The position numbers were made by a program, and so were the translations under genes. The notes under the pieces are model-generated. The model ran no database searches, was not told the origin of the DNA, and saw only the letters and a program-made list of their open reading frames with translations. Positions 1-6,823 of a stretch of DNA of 55,236 nucleotides are shown here, one piece after another; position 1 is the first letter of the stretch; each line of letters begins with the position of its first letter. Source of the stretch: a virus; IMG/VR virus record IMGVR_UViG_3300028802_000019, positions 1 through 55,236 of that record; one strand, 5' to 3'.

Positions 1-1360
1 TGTGAGCCGATTCCTCGGCCGCGTGGTGACCCAGTTCGTGGATCACCGTGGCCACGATCTCGTGGTTGTTGCCGACGTGGAACCATTCCCAGCCGACAGC
101 GCCCTGGTTGAAGATGACTGAGCCACGGCTGGCCGCGGCGATGCAGTGCGGAGCGTTGGCGCCGCCGTTGATGCTCACCGTGATGGTGTCGTGGGGGAAG
201 GCGACCTTGGCCACCGCTCGTGTCCAGCCGACCACGCGCACCGCATCGGGGTGCCACTCGTGCTCGGGGATCGGAGCATCGAGCGATCCCTCGACACCGC
301 TGCCGAAGTCACGCGTGCTGGCTGGCGCCAGGTCCACGTACACGTCGCGGGCACGCTTGACCGCGTCCCACGCCTCGGCGTTGAGCGAGCCGCCGTAGAT
401 GACAGCGCGACCGGCCGAGGCAGCGTCAGCGTTGGCGCCACGGTTGGGTGTGGCCACCACCGCATCGGGACCGAAGCGGCCCGTGATGATGGCCTGAGCG
501 GCCACAGGCGTCGTGTGCTTGCCGAGGGTGTCCCCGGCCCAGCCCTGTGCGTCCTCGGTGGTCAGCTTGTCGCGCTCAGCGAGAGCGTTGGTGACGACGG
601 CCAGGATCTTGGCCACGGTCGGCGCGGCCACCTGGTCGCGTGCGTGGTCCATCTTCAGCCGACCGTGGACGTTGATCGAGTACGGGCACTCGACCGGCTG
701 CACGGGCATGCCGAGGACGTGGAGCGTGGGACCGTGTGAGCCAGGCTCGTGGAGCGTGATGAGCACGGTGCGCGAGAGCGTCACGAACTTGTACGGATCC
801 TCGGCCGAGGACACGAACAGCGGCAGTGCCGTGCGCGTGTCGAGCAGTGCGGGGCGCGGTGCGAGCACCATGCCGTTGACGGTCACGCGCTGGCTGAGGT
901 CGAGCACGATCTCACGCAGCGCTGCGATCATCGTCGCCTGGTCCTCGCGGTTCATGCGCATCACGAACTCGTGACGCGAGCCGACATCGGTCTTGGAGCG
1001 CAGCATCGTGCGCGTGCCGTTGCGGTCGAACCGCACGCTGCCCGACATCGTGGTGATGACGCCCTCGACGCAGTAGGCGAGGAACTCTTTCTCGCCCATG
1101 TTGAAGATGCCGCGCTTGCGGTCGTCGTTGGCCTTGGTGCTCGGCGCGAACAGCGTGAACGAGTCGGCCAGGTTGACGTAGCCCACGGGGTCGTTGTCGG
1201 TGACCACCACCCGGCCGAGGCCACGCCCATCGGGCGTGATCTCGACCGTGATCTCGGTGGCGTCGGTGTCGAGTGCGTTCTGCACCATCTCGGTGATGAC
1301 CTTGGCCAGGCTGCTGTTGGAGCGCAGCCCAGCGAGGTCGGTGTCCAGCCAGCCGGTCAT
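1..1360 (-). CDS. GHKL-type ATPase with C-terminal HExxH motif (3' end outside window)
   Basis: The gene starts with ATG at 1360 and overlaps the Ku stop codon by one base (TGATG). It runs off the left edge with 453 residues visible. Residues 20-110 look like a Bergerat-fold (GHKL) ATPase: an N-box with E24, N28 and D31, then a TDNDP segment (D55, D57) like the ADP-binding DxGxG loop, and a later GIFNMGEKEFL stretch that resembles the GxxGxG lid of Hsp90, MutL and topoisomerase VI B. Near the left edge is HELGHH (H441, E442, H445), a classic zinc-metallopeptidase signature. Known phage GHKL proteins include the T4 rIIA type, but a linked HExxH motif is not something I recognise. It sits last in a MoxR-Ku-GHKL operon, so it may be a partner of the MoxR/VWA pair. 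ATP binding is well supported by motifs; the protease activity is inference, since the third zinc ligand is out of sight. Confidence 0.82.
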   Translation of the reverse strand, partial: MTGWLDTDLAGLRSNSSLAKVITEMVQNALDTDATEITVEITPDGRGLGRVVVTDNDPVGYVNLADSFTLFAPSTKANDDRKRGIFNMGEKEFLAYCVEGVITTMSGSVRFDRNGTRTMLRSKTDVGSRHEFVMRMNREDQATMIAALREIVLDLSQRVTVNGMVLAPRPALLDTRTALPLFVSSAEDPYKFVTLSRTVLITLHEPGSHGPTLHVLGMPVQPVECPYSINVHGRLKMDHARDQVAAPTVAKILAVVTNALAERDKLTTEDAQGWAGDTLGKHTTPVAAQAIITGRFGPDAVVATPNRGANADAASAGRAVIYGGSLNAEAWDAVKRARDVYVDLAPASTRDFGSGVEGSLDAPIPEHEWHPDAVRVVGWTRAVAKVAFPHDTITVSINGGANAPHCIAAASRGSVIFNQGAVGWEWFHVGNNHEIVATVIHELGHHAAEESAH

Positions 1361-2160
1361 CACGCCACCTTGCCCTTGGCAGCCTGCGCCGCCTCGATGC
1401 TGGCCTGAAGCGCCGCCATGAGGTCATCGGTGGCGGCGACCGCGATCGGTGCGGGCTTGGGCGCCCCACCGGCCTTGGCGTCCACGTAGGCCTGCACCAC
1501 CGGAGCGGTGTCGTCCACGATGACCGGCGTGTCGATGCCGATGGCGTCGATCAGGGCCGTGGCCATGTCGATCTCGGCCTTGGTGTGCTTGCCCTGATCG
1601 AGGGCCAGCGGCTGGCGCACCGCGTCGGCGGTGAGGATCATGCGCAGGTCGCCGTCGCTCGTGAGGATGGCGTAGCGGGCGGGGCCGCGCATGGCCATCT
1701 TCACGAGGATCCCGACCTTGCGGGCCTTCAGGCCTGCGAACAGCAGGCTGAGCGCCTTGACGCCAGAGCGATCCGGCACGCCCTTGATGGACTTCGGACG
1801 GACCTGGTACAGGCCTTCGGTGAGGTACTGGTCGAAGTCCTTCGTAGGAACGAATGACACGATCTCGGCCACGCCCTTGGGGCTGGTGCAGGCGGCGATC
1901 TCGTCGTCGTCCAGTGCGACCCAGGTGCCGTTCGTGGCCTGCGCCATGCGAACGACATCGGTCGAGTGGATGGTGTCGCCCGTGTCCTTGCGGATCGGGC
2001 TGCGTCCGACCTCGACCGTGGTGTCCCCTGCGAAGAACTCTTTGCGAGACACGCGGGTGGCCTCAGTCGAGGTGTAGACGCTGAGCGGGATGTTGAGCAT
2101 CCCGGCTGCGAGCGTGATGCTCGTCGTGGCCCTGGTGGGCGCTGCGGCTGTTGCGTACAT
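1360..2160 (-). CDS. ku: Ku-family DNA end-binding protein (phage Ku)
   Basis: The 266-residue product matches the bacterial Ku core throughout. It has an N-terminal strand (TLAAGMLNIPLSVYTSTE), the DVVRMAQ..GTWVALDDDEIAA segment, the EIVSFVPTKDFD motif and KALSLLFAGLKARKVGILVKMAMRG, all in the usual Ku order. Bacterial Ku homodimers ring DNA ends and recruit ligase LigD. Mycobacteriophages Omega and Corndog are known to carry Ku. A hydrophobic Ala-rich helix (AALQASIEAAQAAKGKVA) forms the tail in place of the long basic tail of some host Ku proteins. The start at 2160 has AAGGAAG about 6 bases upstream and lies behind a triple CCGAA leader. No LigD-like ligase is visible here, so host LigD would be the expected partner. 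It is likely to act on genome ends or on breaks made during replication. Confidence 0.9.
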   Translation of the reverse strand: MYATAAAPTRATTSITLAAGMLNIPLSVYTSTEATRVSRKEFFAGDTTVEVGRSPIRKDTGDTIHSTDVVRMAQATNGTWVALDDDEIAACTSPKGVAEIVSFVPTKDFDQYLTEGLYQVRPKSIKGVPDRSGVKALSLLFAGLKARKVGILVKMAMRGPARYAILTSDGDLRMILTADAVRQPLALDQGKHTKAEIDMATALIDAIGIDTPVIVDDTAPVVQAYVDAKAGGAPKPAPIAVAATDDLMAALQASIEAAQAAKGKVA

Positions 2161-2175
2161 GATGGCTTCCTTGTT

Positions 2176-2193
2176 GGTTCGGTTCGGTTCGGT
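2176..2193 (-). promoter_or_regulatory. Leader element with triple CCGAACCGAA repeat upstream of Ku
   Basis: On the minus strand the 5' leader of Ku reads ACCGAACCGAACCGAACC, ending about 15 bases before the start codon. The same ACCGAACCGA core precedes the MoxR, VWA, membrane-protein (8495) and Topo VI A-like genes, and a shorter AACCGAA precedes 39631. A TGTGACA/TGTCACA heptamer lies just upstream at 2198-2204. The element is probably the start of the transcript or an operator at the transcription start; which of these is not decided by the sequence. Confidence 0.55.
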
Positions 2194-2216
2194 GTCTTGT
2201 GACAGTGAGGACGTTA

Positions 2217-2250
2217 CCGGGTGGAGCCGCTTGATAGCAACTCCACCCGG
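2217..2250 (-). terminator. Perfect 10-bp hairpin between MoxR and Ku genes
   Basis: CCGGGTGGAG (2217-2226) pairs perfectly with CTCCACCCGG (2241-2250) around a 14-base loop. It lies after the MoxR stop codon and before the Ku promoter and leader region, where an intrinsic or attenuating terminator would be expected. No U-tract follows on the minus strand, so it could instead act as an mRNA-stabilising or rho-assisting structure. Confidence 0.5.
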
Positions 2251-2261
2251 TTGAGGCCTGA

Positions 2262-3635
2262 TCAGGCCTCGGCTGCGACCAGTTCGGACTTCAGCATCTC
2301 CACGATGGTGCGGTCGGTGATGATGGCCTGGACCACGTCGCGCTCGGACGGGTCGAACATCCCCAGCAGGGTGTACATGGCCAACTCTGGTCCCATGGCG
2401 GTGACGTTGCGCTGGATCCGCTGAAGGGCGCTCGTGCCCACGGGGGTCTGGATCTCGGACGCCTTGCGAGCGTTGCGCAGAGCCTCGCCCAGCAGGCGCA
2501 CGGTCGGGGACTTGACCAGCTTGTTCTCCACGGTCGGGTCGTAGTCCCACACGAGGTGTTCGAACCGCTGCGCGAAGGCCTGGTTCATCTTGCCCATGCC
2601 GCGGTAGCCCTCGTTGTAGGTGGCGACCACCCACGTGTCCAGGCTCGTGGCCACGACCGAGGGCATGAACTGCCCGTCGCGCCACTCGGGCTTGTTGCGG
2701 TTGACGAAGGCGTGCCGGTGGTCGATGACCGGGTGGAGGCTGGACGTCACGCGCTCGCCCATGGCGTTCATCTCGTCCAGGTAGAGGATGCCGCCGCACT
2801 GGCTGGCCAACTCCACGATGCCGGGGAGCCACACCAGCGACTCGACGCCCGTGATCGGGTCGGTGTAGCTCGTGGTCTGACCGAACAGGTCGAAGTCGGT
2901 CACGCCGCTGGAGCCGCTGATCGTGAAGATGGGCATGGGCTTGGGCAGGCCGAGGGCGTCGGACCAGGCCACCGCCAGCGTCTCCACGAGGAAGGTTTTC
3001 CCGGACTGCGTGTCGCCCTTCAGGGCGATGTTGGTGGGGCGACCCTCGTTGGCGATGCGGTACGTGTCGCTGGCGAAGATGAGCAGGAACTCGATGTCCG
3101 TCATGCCGTTGGCCATGATCCGGTTGATGTAGCGCTTGACCTTGGAGCGCTGGGGGCGCAGGTGGTCGAGGCGCTCGTCCATCGGATCCTCGATCGGGTT
3201 GAGCACCCGGCCCTCGACCATCACCAGCGGGGCGACCACATCGGCCACGAGGGGCAGTGTGGTCGGCGGCGGGGGCGGGGGCAGCAGGCCGACCTCGGCA
3301 GCTTCAGCCTTGGCCTCAGCGATCAGGTTGACCAGTGCGTCGGTGACGTCGGCGGTGGGCGCCTCGTCCAGCACGAGCACGCCGCCGTTGCGGATGGCCT
3401 GCGCTTCGGGACTCTCGCCCACGAACGGGGGAACGAGCACCGGTTCGGCTTCAAGCTGGCGGGGCAGGATGTTGACGACGGTGCCGTCAGCGAAACGCAC
3501 CGGCAGCTTGCGGGCATCGGGGTGCCCGTCCGGGAAGGTCTTGTTGGAGATGACGGTGACGATCTCGCCAGCGCCACGCTGGTCAGCTTTGATCCGGTAG
3601 CTGAAGCCGGGGTAGAGGTCGGAGGTGAGTGCCAT
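2262..3635 (-). CDS. MoxR/CobS-type AAA+ ATPase
   Basis: The product has 457 residues. Its N-terminal 200 residues are unrecognised apart from a short proline run; a AAA+ core follows. Walker A is GDTQSGKT (about residues 207-214), Walker B GGILYLDEMNAM (about 282-293), sensor 1 the VVATYNEGY stretch, and a likely arginine finger lies in NQAFAQRFEH. This layout is that of MoxR and CobS ATPases, which remodel or load partners and nearly always pair with a VWA-domain protein; here the VWA gene diverges from it at 4055. The start at 3635 (ATG) is preceded by GAAGGGATC and by the ACCGAACCGA leader. Genuine cobaltochelatase function is unlikely because no cobalamin genes are nearby. It probably works with the VWA protein and perhaps the GHKL protein in the same operon. 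Confidence 0.88.
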   Translation of the reverse strand: MALTSDLYPGFSYRIKADQRGAGEIVTVISNKTFPDGHPDARKLPVRFADGTVVNILPRQLEAEPVLVPPFVGESPEAQAIRNGGVLVLDEAPTADVTDALVNLIAEAKAEAAEVGLLPPPPPPTTLPLVADVVAPLVMVEGRVLNPIEDPMDERLDHLRPQRSKVKRYINRIMANGMTDIEFLLIFASDTYRIANEGRPTNIALKGDTQSGKTFLVETLAVAWSDALGLPKPMPIFTISGSSGVTDFDLFGQTTSYTDPITGVESLVWLPGIVELASQCGGILYLDEMNAMGERVTSSLHPVIDHRHAFVNRNKPEWRDGQFMPSVVATSLDTWVVATYNEGYRGMGKMNQAFAQRFEHLVWDYDPTVENKLVKSPTVRLLGEALRNARKASEIQTPVGTSALQRIQRNVTAMGPELAMYTLLGMFDPSERDVVQAIITDRTIVEMLKSELVAAEA

Positions 3636-3672
3636 GGCAGTTGATCCCTTCAGATCGGTTCGGTTGCTGGCA

Positions 3673-3700
3673 ACTCTACACCCTTACCACGCTATGACAA
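3673..3700 (-). promoter_or_regulatory. Putative sigma70-like promoter for the MoxR-Ku-GHKL operon
   Basis: On the minus strand TTGTCA (3695-3700) and TAGAGT (3673-3678) are separated by 16 bases, a good match to a vegetative -35/-10 pair. The ACCGAACCGA leader begins about 8 bases downstream of the -10. The -35 is part of one of the dispersed TGTCATA sites (3693-3699) and overlaps the last codons of the upstream AP2-like gene. Confidence 0.55.
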
Positions 3701-3961
3701 CGCCATACCCGATGTTTCATCGCGCACCAGGTCAAACCTCACACAGCATGACCCCAACCGCTGCGCCTCGGCCAGGCGGTTGCCAGAGCCAGGAGCGAAC
3801 AGCAGGCCGCGGTCGTGGACCCACTTGGCGGCAGCGGCGCCGATCTCATCGGCAGTGTCGTAGCGGCCGAGGTCGTACTCACGGCCAGCGATGGTGACGT
3901 CGAGGTAGTAGCGATCGCGGTCGAACAGGATGGTGATGGTGGTGGGTGGTAGCTCTCTCAC
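3692..3961 (-). CDS. Small AP2-like DNA-binding domain protein
   Basis: An 89-residue reading frame starts with GTG at 3961; upstream frames only extend antisense through the VWA gene. The core (FDRDRYYLDVTIAGREYDLGRYDTADEIGAAAAKWV in outline) has the three short strands and one helix pattern of AP2 domains: a strand, an internal xxxGRxYxLGRYDT turn, then an alanine-rich helix. Free-standing AP2 domains and AP2 domains fused to HNH nucleases are common in phages, where they bind DNA. It lies directly upstream of MoxR and diverges from the VWA gene, with an inverted repeat between them, so a local regulator is a reasonable guess. No ATG start is available and the Shine-Dalgarno is weak, so the start is uncertain. 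Confidence 0.6.
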   Translation of the reverse strand: MRELPPTTITILFDRDRYYLDVTIAGREYDLGRYDTADEIGAAAAKWVHDRGLLFAPGSGNRLAEAQRLGSCCVRFDLVRDETSGMALS

Positions 3962-3972
3962 ACCCAGTTGAA

Positions 3973-3986
3973 GGACGGCTCCGTCC
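3973..3986. promoter_or_regulatory. Inverted repeat in the divergent MoxR/VWA control region
   Basis: GGACGGCTCCGTCC is a perfect 6-bp inverted repeat with a 2-base centre. It lies between the start of the AP2-like gene (3961) and the promoter of the VWA gene (4019-4047). Its position suits an operator or a short hairpin in the leader of the minus-strand gene. The assignment rests on symmetry and position only. Confidence 0.35.
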
Positions 3987-4018
3987 CAATGTGTCAAGAT
4001 GATCTTGTGACAGGTGGT

Positions 4019-4047
4019 GTGCAAGGGAACGGAACCTTTGATATGCT
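4019..4047 (+). promoter_or_regulatory. Putative promoter for the VWA gene
   Basis: GTGCAA (4019-4024) and TATGCT (4042-4047, preceded by TGA) are spaced by 17 bases. The TATGCT hexamer recurs upstream of the 8495 gene. The ACCGAACCGA element follows at 4058-4067, so either the transcript is nearly leaderless for a start at 4055, or translation begins downstream at 4094. A TTGTGACA sequence sits at 4005-4012. Confidence 0.5.
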
Positions 4048-4054
4048 CGTCCCC

Positions 4055-6250
4055 ATGACCGAACCGATGAGCAACAGCAAGCGCCGCAAGGCGATGACCG
4101 ATGAGGGCCGTCTGCTCCTTCAGCGGCAGCGGGCACGCATCGCTCGCGAGCAGGCTGAACTGGGCGAGAAGTGGGCCAACGAGGCCAAGCACGCCGCCGC
4201 CGCTGGCGCCGTCCTGGCCGCGAAGAACGATCCCGTCCACAACGCCATCAGCCGGGGCATCGTGCGCCGGGTCGCTGGCGTGCTGGCCTCGGAGAAGGTC
4301 ACCCCCGGCATTGAGGTGCGCCCCGTGGACCTCGATGAGGGCGAGACGATGCGGGCCTACACCGACTTCCGCACGATCACGGTGAACTACACGCCGCACA
4401 GCGACAAGCGCCTGCTGGCCGCGACGATGCGTGGCCTGATGTACCACGAGGGTGGCCACATCCGCTGGAGCACCCCGTACGACACGCTCGTGCAGATGGT
4501 GGTCGATGCTGAGTCGCTGCGCGCCGCCGTCGCTGGCGAGCGCCCCCGGCCGATCTACGTTCCGGGCCACGACGTCATGCAGCACCAGCGGGTGTGGAAC
4601 GCCCTGGAGGACCAGCGCATGGAAACGGCCGTCGTCAGCGACAGCCCGCGCAAGGCTGCGTACTTCACGCCGCTCGTGATGACCGAGATCATCCAGACCC
4701 CGGAGCGCGCCGCCGCCAACTACCCGCTGCTGGTGTGGCGCCGGTACCTGCCCCGCAACATCCGCCGCGGCGCTCGTGCGGCCTTCGTGGCCCTGGTCGA
4801 TGCCAAGGGCAACGATGGCGAGGCGCTGGCCAAGGCCTTCGAAGCTGCCACCACCAAGTACGTGTTGGCCACCGACCACCTGACCATGTGGGAGGCCGTG
4901 TGCGAGGCCGTGGCGCTCTACGCAGAGCAGCCGCCGCAGGCCTCCCTGGGCGACCAGGCGATGGGCCACCAGAGCCAGAAGAACTCTCCCGCCGAGCAGG
5001 CCAAGGCCAAGGCGGGCGAGAAGCTGGAGATCCCGGTCGATCCCTCGATGATCGATGAGGACGACGAGGGCGACGAGGCCGAGGACGACGACACGATCGA
5101 GGACGACGATCACGCCGAGGACTTTGACAACGACGACACCTACCCCAGCGTGGATGACGATGAGGCCGATGACGACAGCGACGACGAGGCCGAGGGCCAG
5201 GGCGCTGCGCAAGCCGAGGGCGACGACACCGAGGGCGACGACGAGGGCGACGCTGACAGCGGCGACGACATCGGTGAGAGCACCGAGGACGAGGCCGAGG
5301 ACGACAGCGACGAGGTTGGCGAGGGCGCTGGCGGCGATGCGGGCAACCACGAGGGCGACGACGAGCCGCTGACCCAGGACGAGATCGACCAGGCCAAGGC
5401 TGAGGCCGACGACAAGTGGCTGAACGATGCGGCCGTCGAGGAAGACCTGAAGGCCTACGAGGATGCGCTCAACACGGGCGCCTCGCAGTTGCCGGTGTAC
5501 ATCGGCGGCGTGAGCAACGACCTGGCGGCGGCTTCCAAGGCCGAGATCCTGGCCAACCAGATCGAGCAGGCGTTCCAGGCGGCGACCATGGACCGTGAGC
5601 CTGCGTGGATCGAACAGCAGCGCCGGGGGATCATCAACGTCAACCGCTACGCCACGCGCCAGGCGGGCGACGTCGAGTACTTCCGCAACTGGGTCGAGGA
5701 CGATCAGCCTGGCTACAACCTGGCCGTGTCGGTCCTGCTGGACTACAGCGGGTCGATGGGGTCGCACATGGTCGAACTGGCCCAGTGCGGCTACGCCGTG
5801 AAGCTGGCCTGCTCCAACCTCGGGATCCCCTGCACCGTCACGCTGTGGGACTCCAAGGCGGCGACGTTGTGGGACGCCAACGAGGAACCGCGTGGCCTGC
5901 CGATCATCCGCTCAGCCGGATCGACCAACCCGTCACAGGCGCTGGCCGACCTGGAGAACCAGCGGTACGAGCGGGAGAACCACCTCGTGCTGGTGATGAC
6001 CGATGGCATCTGGGACGACGAGTGGAACCAGCGCAAGAACCGCGGCCGTCCGGTGCCCTCCAACCGCACGGTGGCGTTCTACGCCGGTCAGGGCCGCACG
6101 TTCATCGGCTTCGGCTACGACACGAGCACCTACGCGGCCCAGCAGTACGCCAAGAACCTGAACGGCTACGGCATCCGCGAGAGCTACGGGATCACCGACC
6201 TCATGGCGATCCCCAAGCGCCTCCAGGAGGCGCTGATCCGCCTGGCGTGA
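4055..6250 (+). CDS. VWA-domain protein with N-terminal HExxH metallopeptidase-like domain
   Basis: The product has 731 residues from ATG 4055; ATGs at 4067 and 4094 are alternatives, and 4094 has the better AAGG spacing. The N-terminal part is helical and carries MYHEGGHIRWS with H131, E132 and H135, the zinc site expected of the DUF2201-type metallopeptidase-like domains that precede VWA domains. Residues about 330-455 are an extreme Asp/Glu-rich linker. The C-terminal VWA domain starts around residue 550, with DYSGSMGSHM (D563, S565, S567) as the MIDAS metal site and VLVMTDGIWDDEW as the later MIDAS aspartate region. This is the CobT-like partner of MoxR ATPases. In bacteria MoxR-VWA pairs act as metal-dependent chaperones and occur in vWA-MoxR conflict systems. 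It diverges from the MoxR operon. Zinc peptidase activity is inferred from the motif. Confidence 0.87.
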   Translation: MTEPMSNSKRRKAMTDEGRLLLQRQRARIAREQAELGEKWANEAKHAAAAGAVLAAKNDPVHNAISRGIVRRVAGVLASEKVTPGIEVRPVDLDEGETMRAYTDFRTITVNYTPHSDKRLLAATMRGLMYHEGGHIRWSTPYDTLVQMVVDAESLRAAVAGERPRPIYVPGHDVMQHQRVWNALEDQRMETAVVSDSPRKAAYFTPLVMTEIIQTPERAAANYPLLVWRRYLPRNIRRGARAAFVALVDAKGNDGEALAKAFEAATTKYVLATDHLTMWEAVCEAVALYAEQPPQASLGDQAMGHQSQKNSPAEQAKAKAGEKLEIPVDPSMIDEDDEGDEAEDDDTIEDDDHAEDFDNDDTYPSVDDDEADDDSDDEAEGQGAAQAEGDDTEGDDEGDADSGDDIGESTEDEAEDDSDEVGEGAGGDAGNHEGDDEPLTQDEIDQAKAEADDKWLNDAAVEEDLKAYEDALNTGASQLPVYIGGVSNDLAAASKAEILANQIEQAFQAATMDREPAWIEQQRRGIINVNRYATRQAGDVEYFRNWVEDDQPGYNLAVSVLLDYSGSMGSHMVELAQCGYAVKLACSNLGIPCTVTLWDSKAATLWDANEEPRGLPIIRSAGSTNPSQALADLENQRYERENHLVLVMTDGIWDDEWNQRKNRGRPVPSNRTVAFYAGQGRTFIGFGYDTSTYAAQQYAKNLNGYGIRESYGITDLMAIPKRLQEALIRLA

Positions 6251-6260
6251 GCCGGGTGGG

Positions 6261-6293
6261 GGAGCGGGGGCGCCGGGGGGGCGCTCCCGCTCC
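6261..6293 (+). terminator. GC-rich 14-bp hairpin after the VWA gene
   Basis: Bases 6261-6274 pair with 6280-6293 (14 pairs, one of them G-T) around a five-G loop, starting 10 bases after the VWA stop codon. The following sequence is not U-rich. A new unit with TGTGACA and GGGAG begins right after it, so termination is the likely role. Confidence 0.6.
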
Positions 6294-6336
6294 AGACGTT
6301 CCAACGACTGTGACAAGACAACCGAGGGAGAGATCA

Positions 6337-6540
6337 GTGAGTCTCATCGTGGCCGGGATCATCGGCATCAGTGGCGGCGCTTTCATCGGCCTGGCGTGGG
6401 AGCGCCTGCGAGGGCGCGACCCGCTGACACCGAAGCCGCACGCCATCACCGACGCCCAACTGGCCAAGATGCACGTGATCAAGGACGAGTGGTTTCGACC
6501 CGACGTCTACATCCGAGGAGAGCGCCGCGATGGGGAATGA
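6337..6540 (+). CDS. Small membrane-anchored protein
   Basis: A 67-residue frame starts with GTG at 6337, with GAGGGAGAG 5-7 bases upstream. The first 20 residues (SLIVAGIIGISGGAFIGLAW) form one hydrophobic segment, followed by a charged tail ending in RGERRDGE, which predicts a single N-terminal membrane anchor with the rest in the cytoplasm. It overlaps the next gene by 11 bases and lies just after the terminator hairpin of the VWA gene, with a TGTGACA heptamer at 6309-6315. The function is not recognised; the hydrophobic start is the only clear feature. Confidence 0.7.
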   Translation: MSLIVAGIIGISGGAFIGLAWERLRGRDPLTPKPHAITDAQLAKMHVIKDEWFRPDVYIRGERRDGE

Positions 6541-6823
6541 TGAGCGGGTGCCCAAGCACCCCATCAGCCTGCTCCCCGATGAGGTCGAGAGGCTGCGGCA
6601 AAGCCTGGTATGGCTGATCGAGACTCAGGTCGGGGATCCCGTCGTGCCCTGTGGCTCGTGCGGCCACGACATCTACGACCACGCTGACGACGGCACCGAG
6701 ATCGAGAACACGGGCACCGAAGGCCCGTGCCACTTCCCTCGTGGGCGGTTCGTGCGCTACGCGGACAACACGAGCGAGCCAGCGCCCAACATCGTGCTGT
6801 GCCGCTGCGGGAAGTTCGTCTAG
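6530..6823 (+). CDS. Small zinc-ribbon-like protein
   Basis: The 97-residue product has a CGSCGHDIYDH motif (two cysteines and a histidine), a lone cysteine in GPCHFP and a C-terminal LCRCGKFV pair, enough for one zinc site. ATG 6530 is preceded by AGGAGAG. The stop TAG lies within a CTAG palindrome shared with the stop of the opposing gene, so the two genes converge tail to tail. The function is unknown; proteins of this size with paired CxxC motifs are often structural zinc folds or nucleic-acid binders. Confidence 0.75.
   Translation: MGNDERVPKHPISLLPDEVERLRQSLVWLIETQVGDPVVPCGSCGHDIYDHADDGTEIENTGTEGPCHFPRGRFVRYADNTSEPAPNIVLCRCGKFV

Noticed and set aside
2253-2270. Perfect 18-base palindrome GAGGCCTGATCAGGCCTC
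   Set aside because: It spans the last codons and stop of the MoxR gene and can be explained by its codons; no second copy was seen.
2556-3644. Open frame of 362 residues opposite the MoxR gene
   Set aside because: Antisense to a clear AAA+ ATPase; the codon pattern is reversed and no motif is present.
3692-5767. Long open frame (691 residues) on the minus strand opposite the VWA gene
   Set aside because: It is antisense to a protein with strong domain motifs and its composition (Ala/Val/Leu/Arg runs) is that of a shadow frame; only its last 89 codons, upstream of the MoxR gene, look real.
2262-6250. CobS/CobT cobaltochelatase as the function of the MoxR-VWA pair
   Set aside because: No other cobalamin genes are present; the similarity is to the general MoxR-VWA pattern and the VWA protein has an HEGGH motif that CobT lacks.
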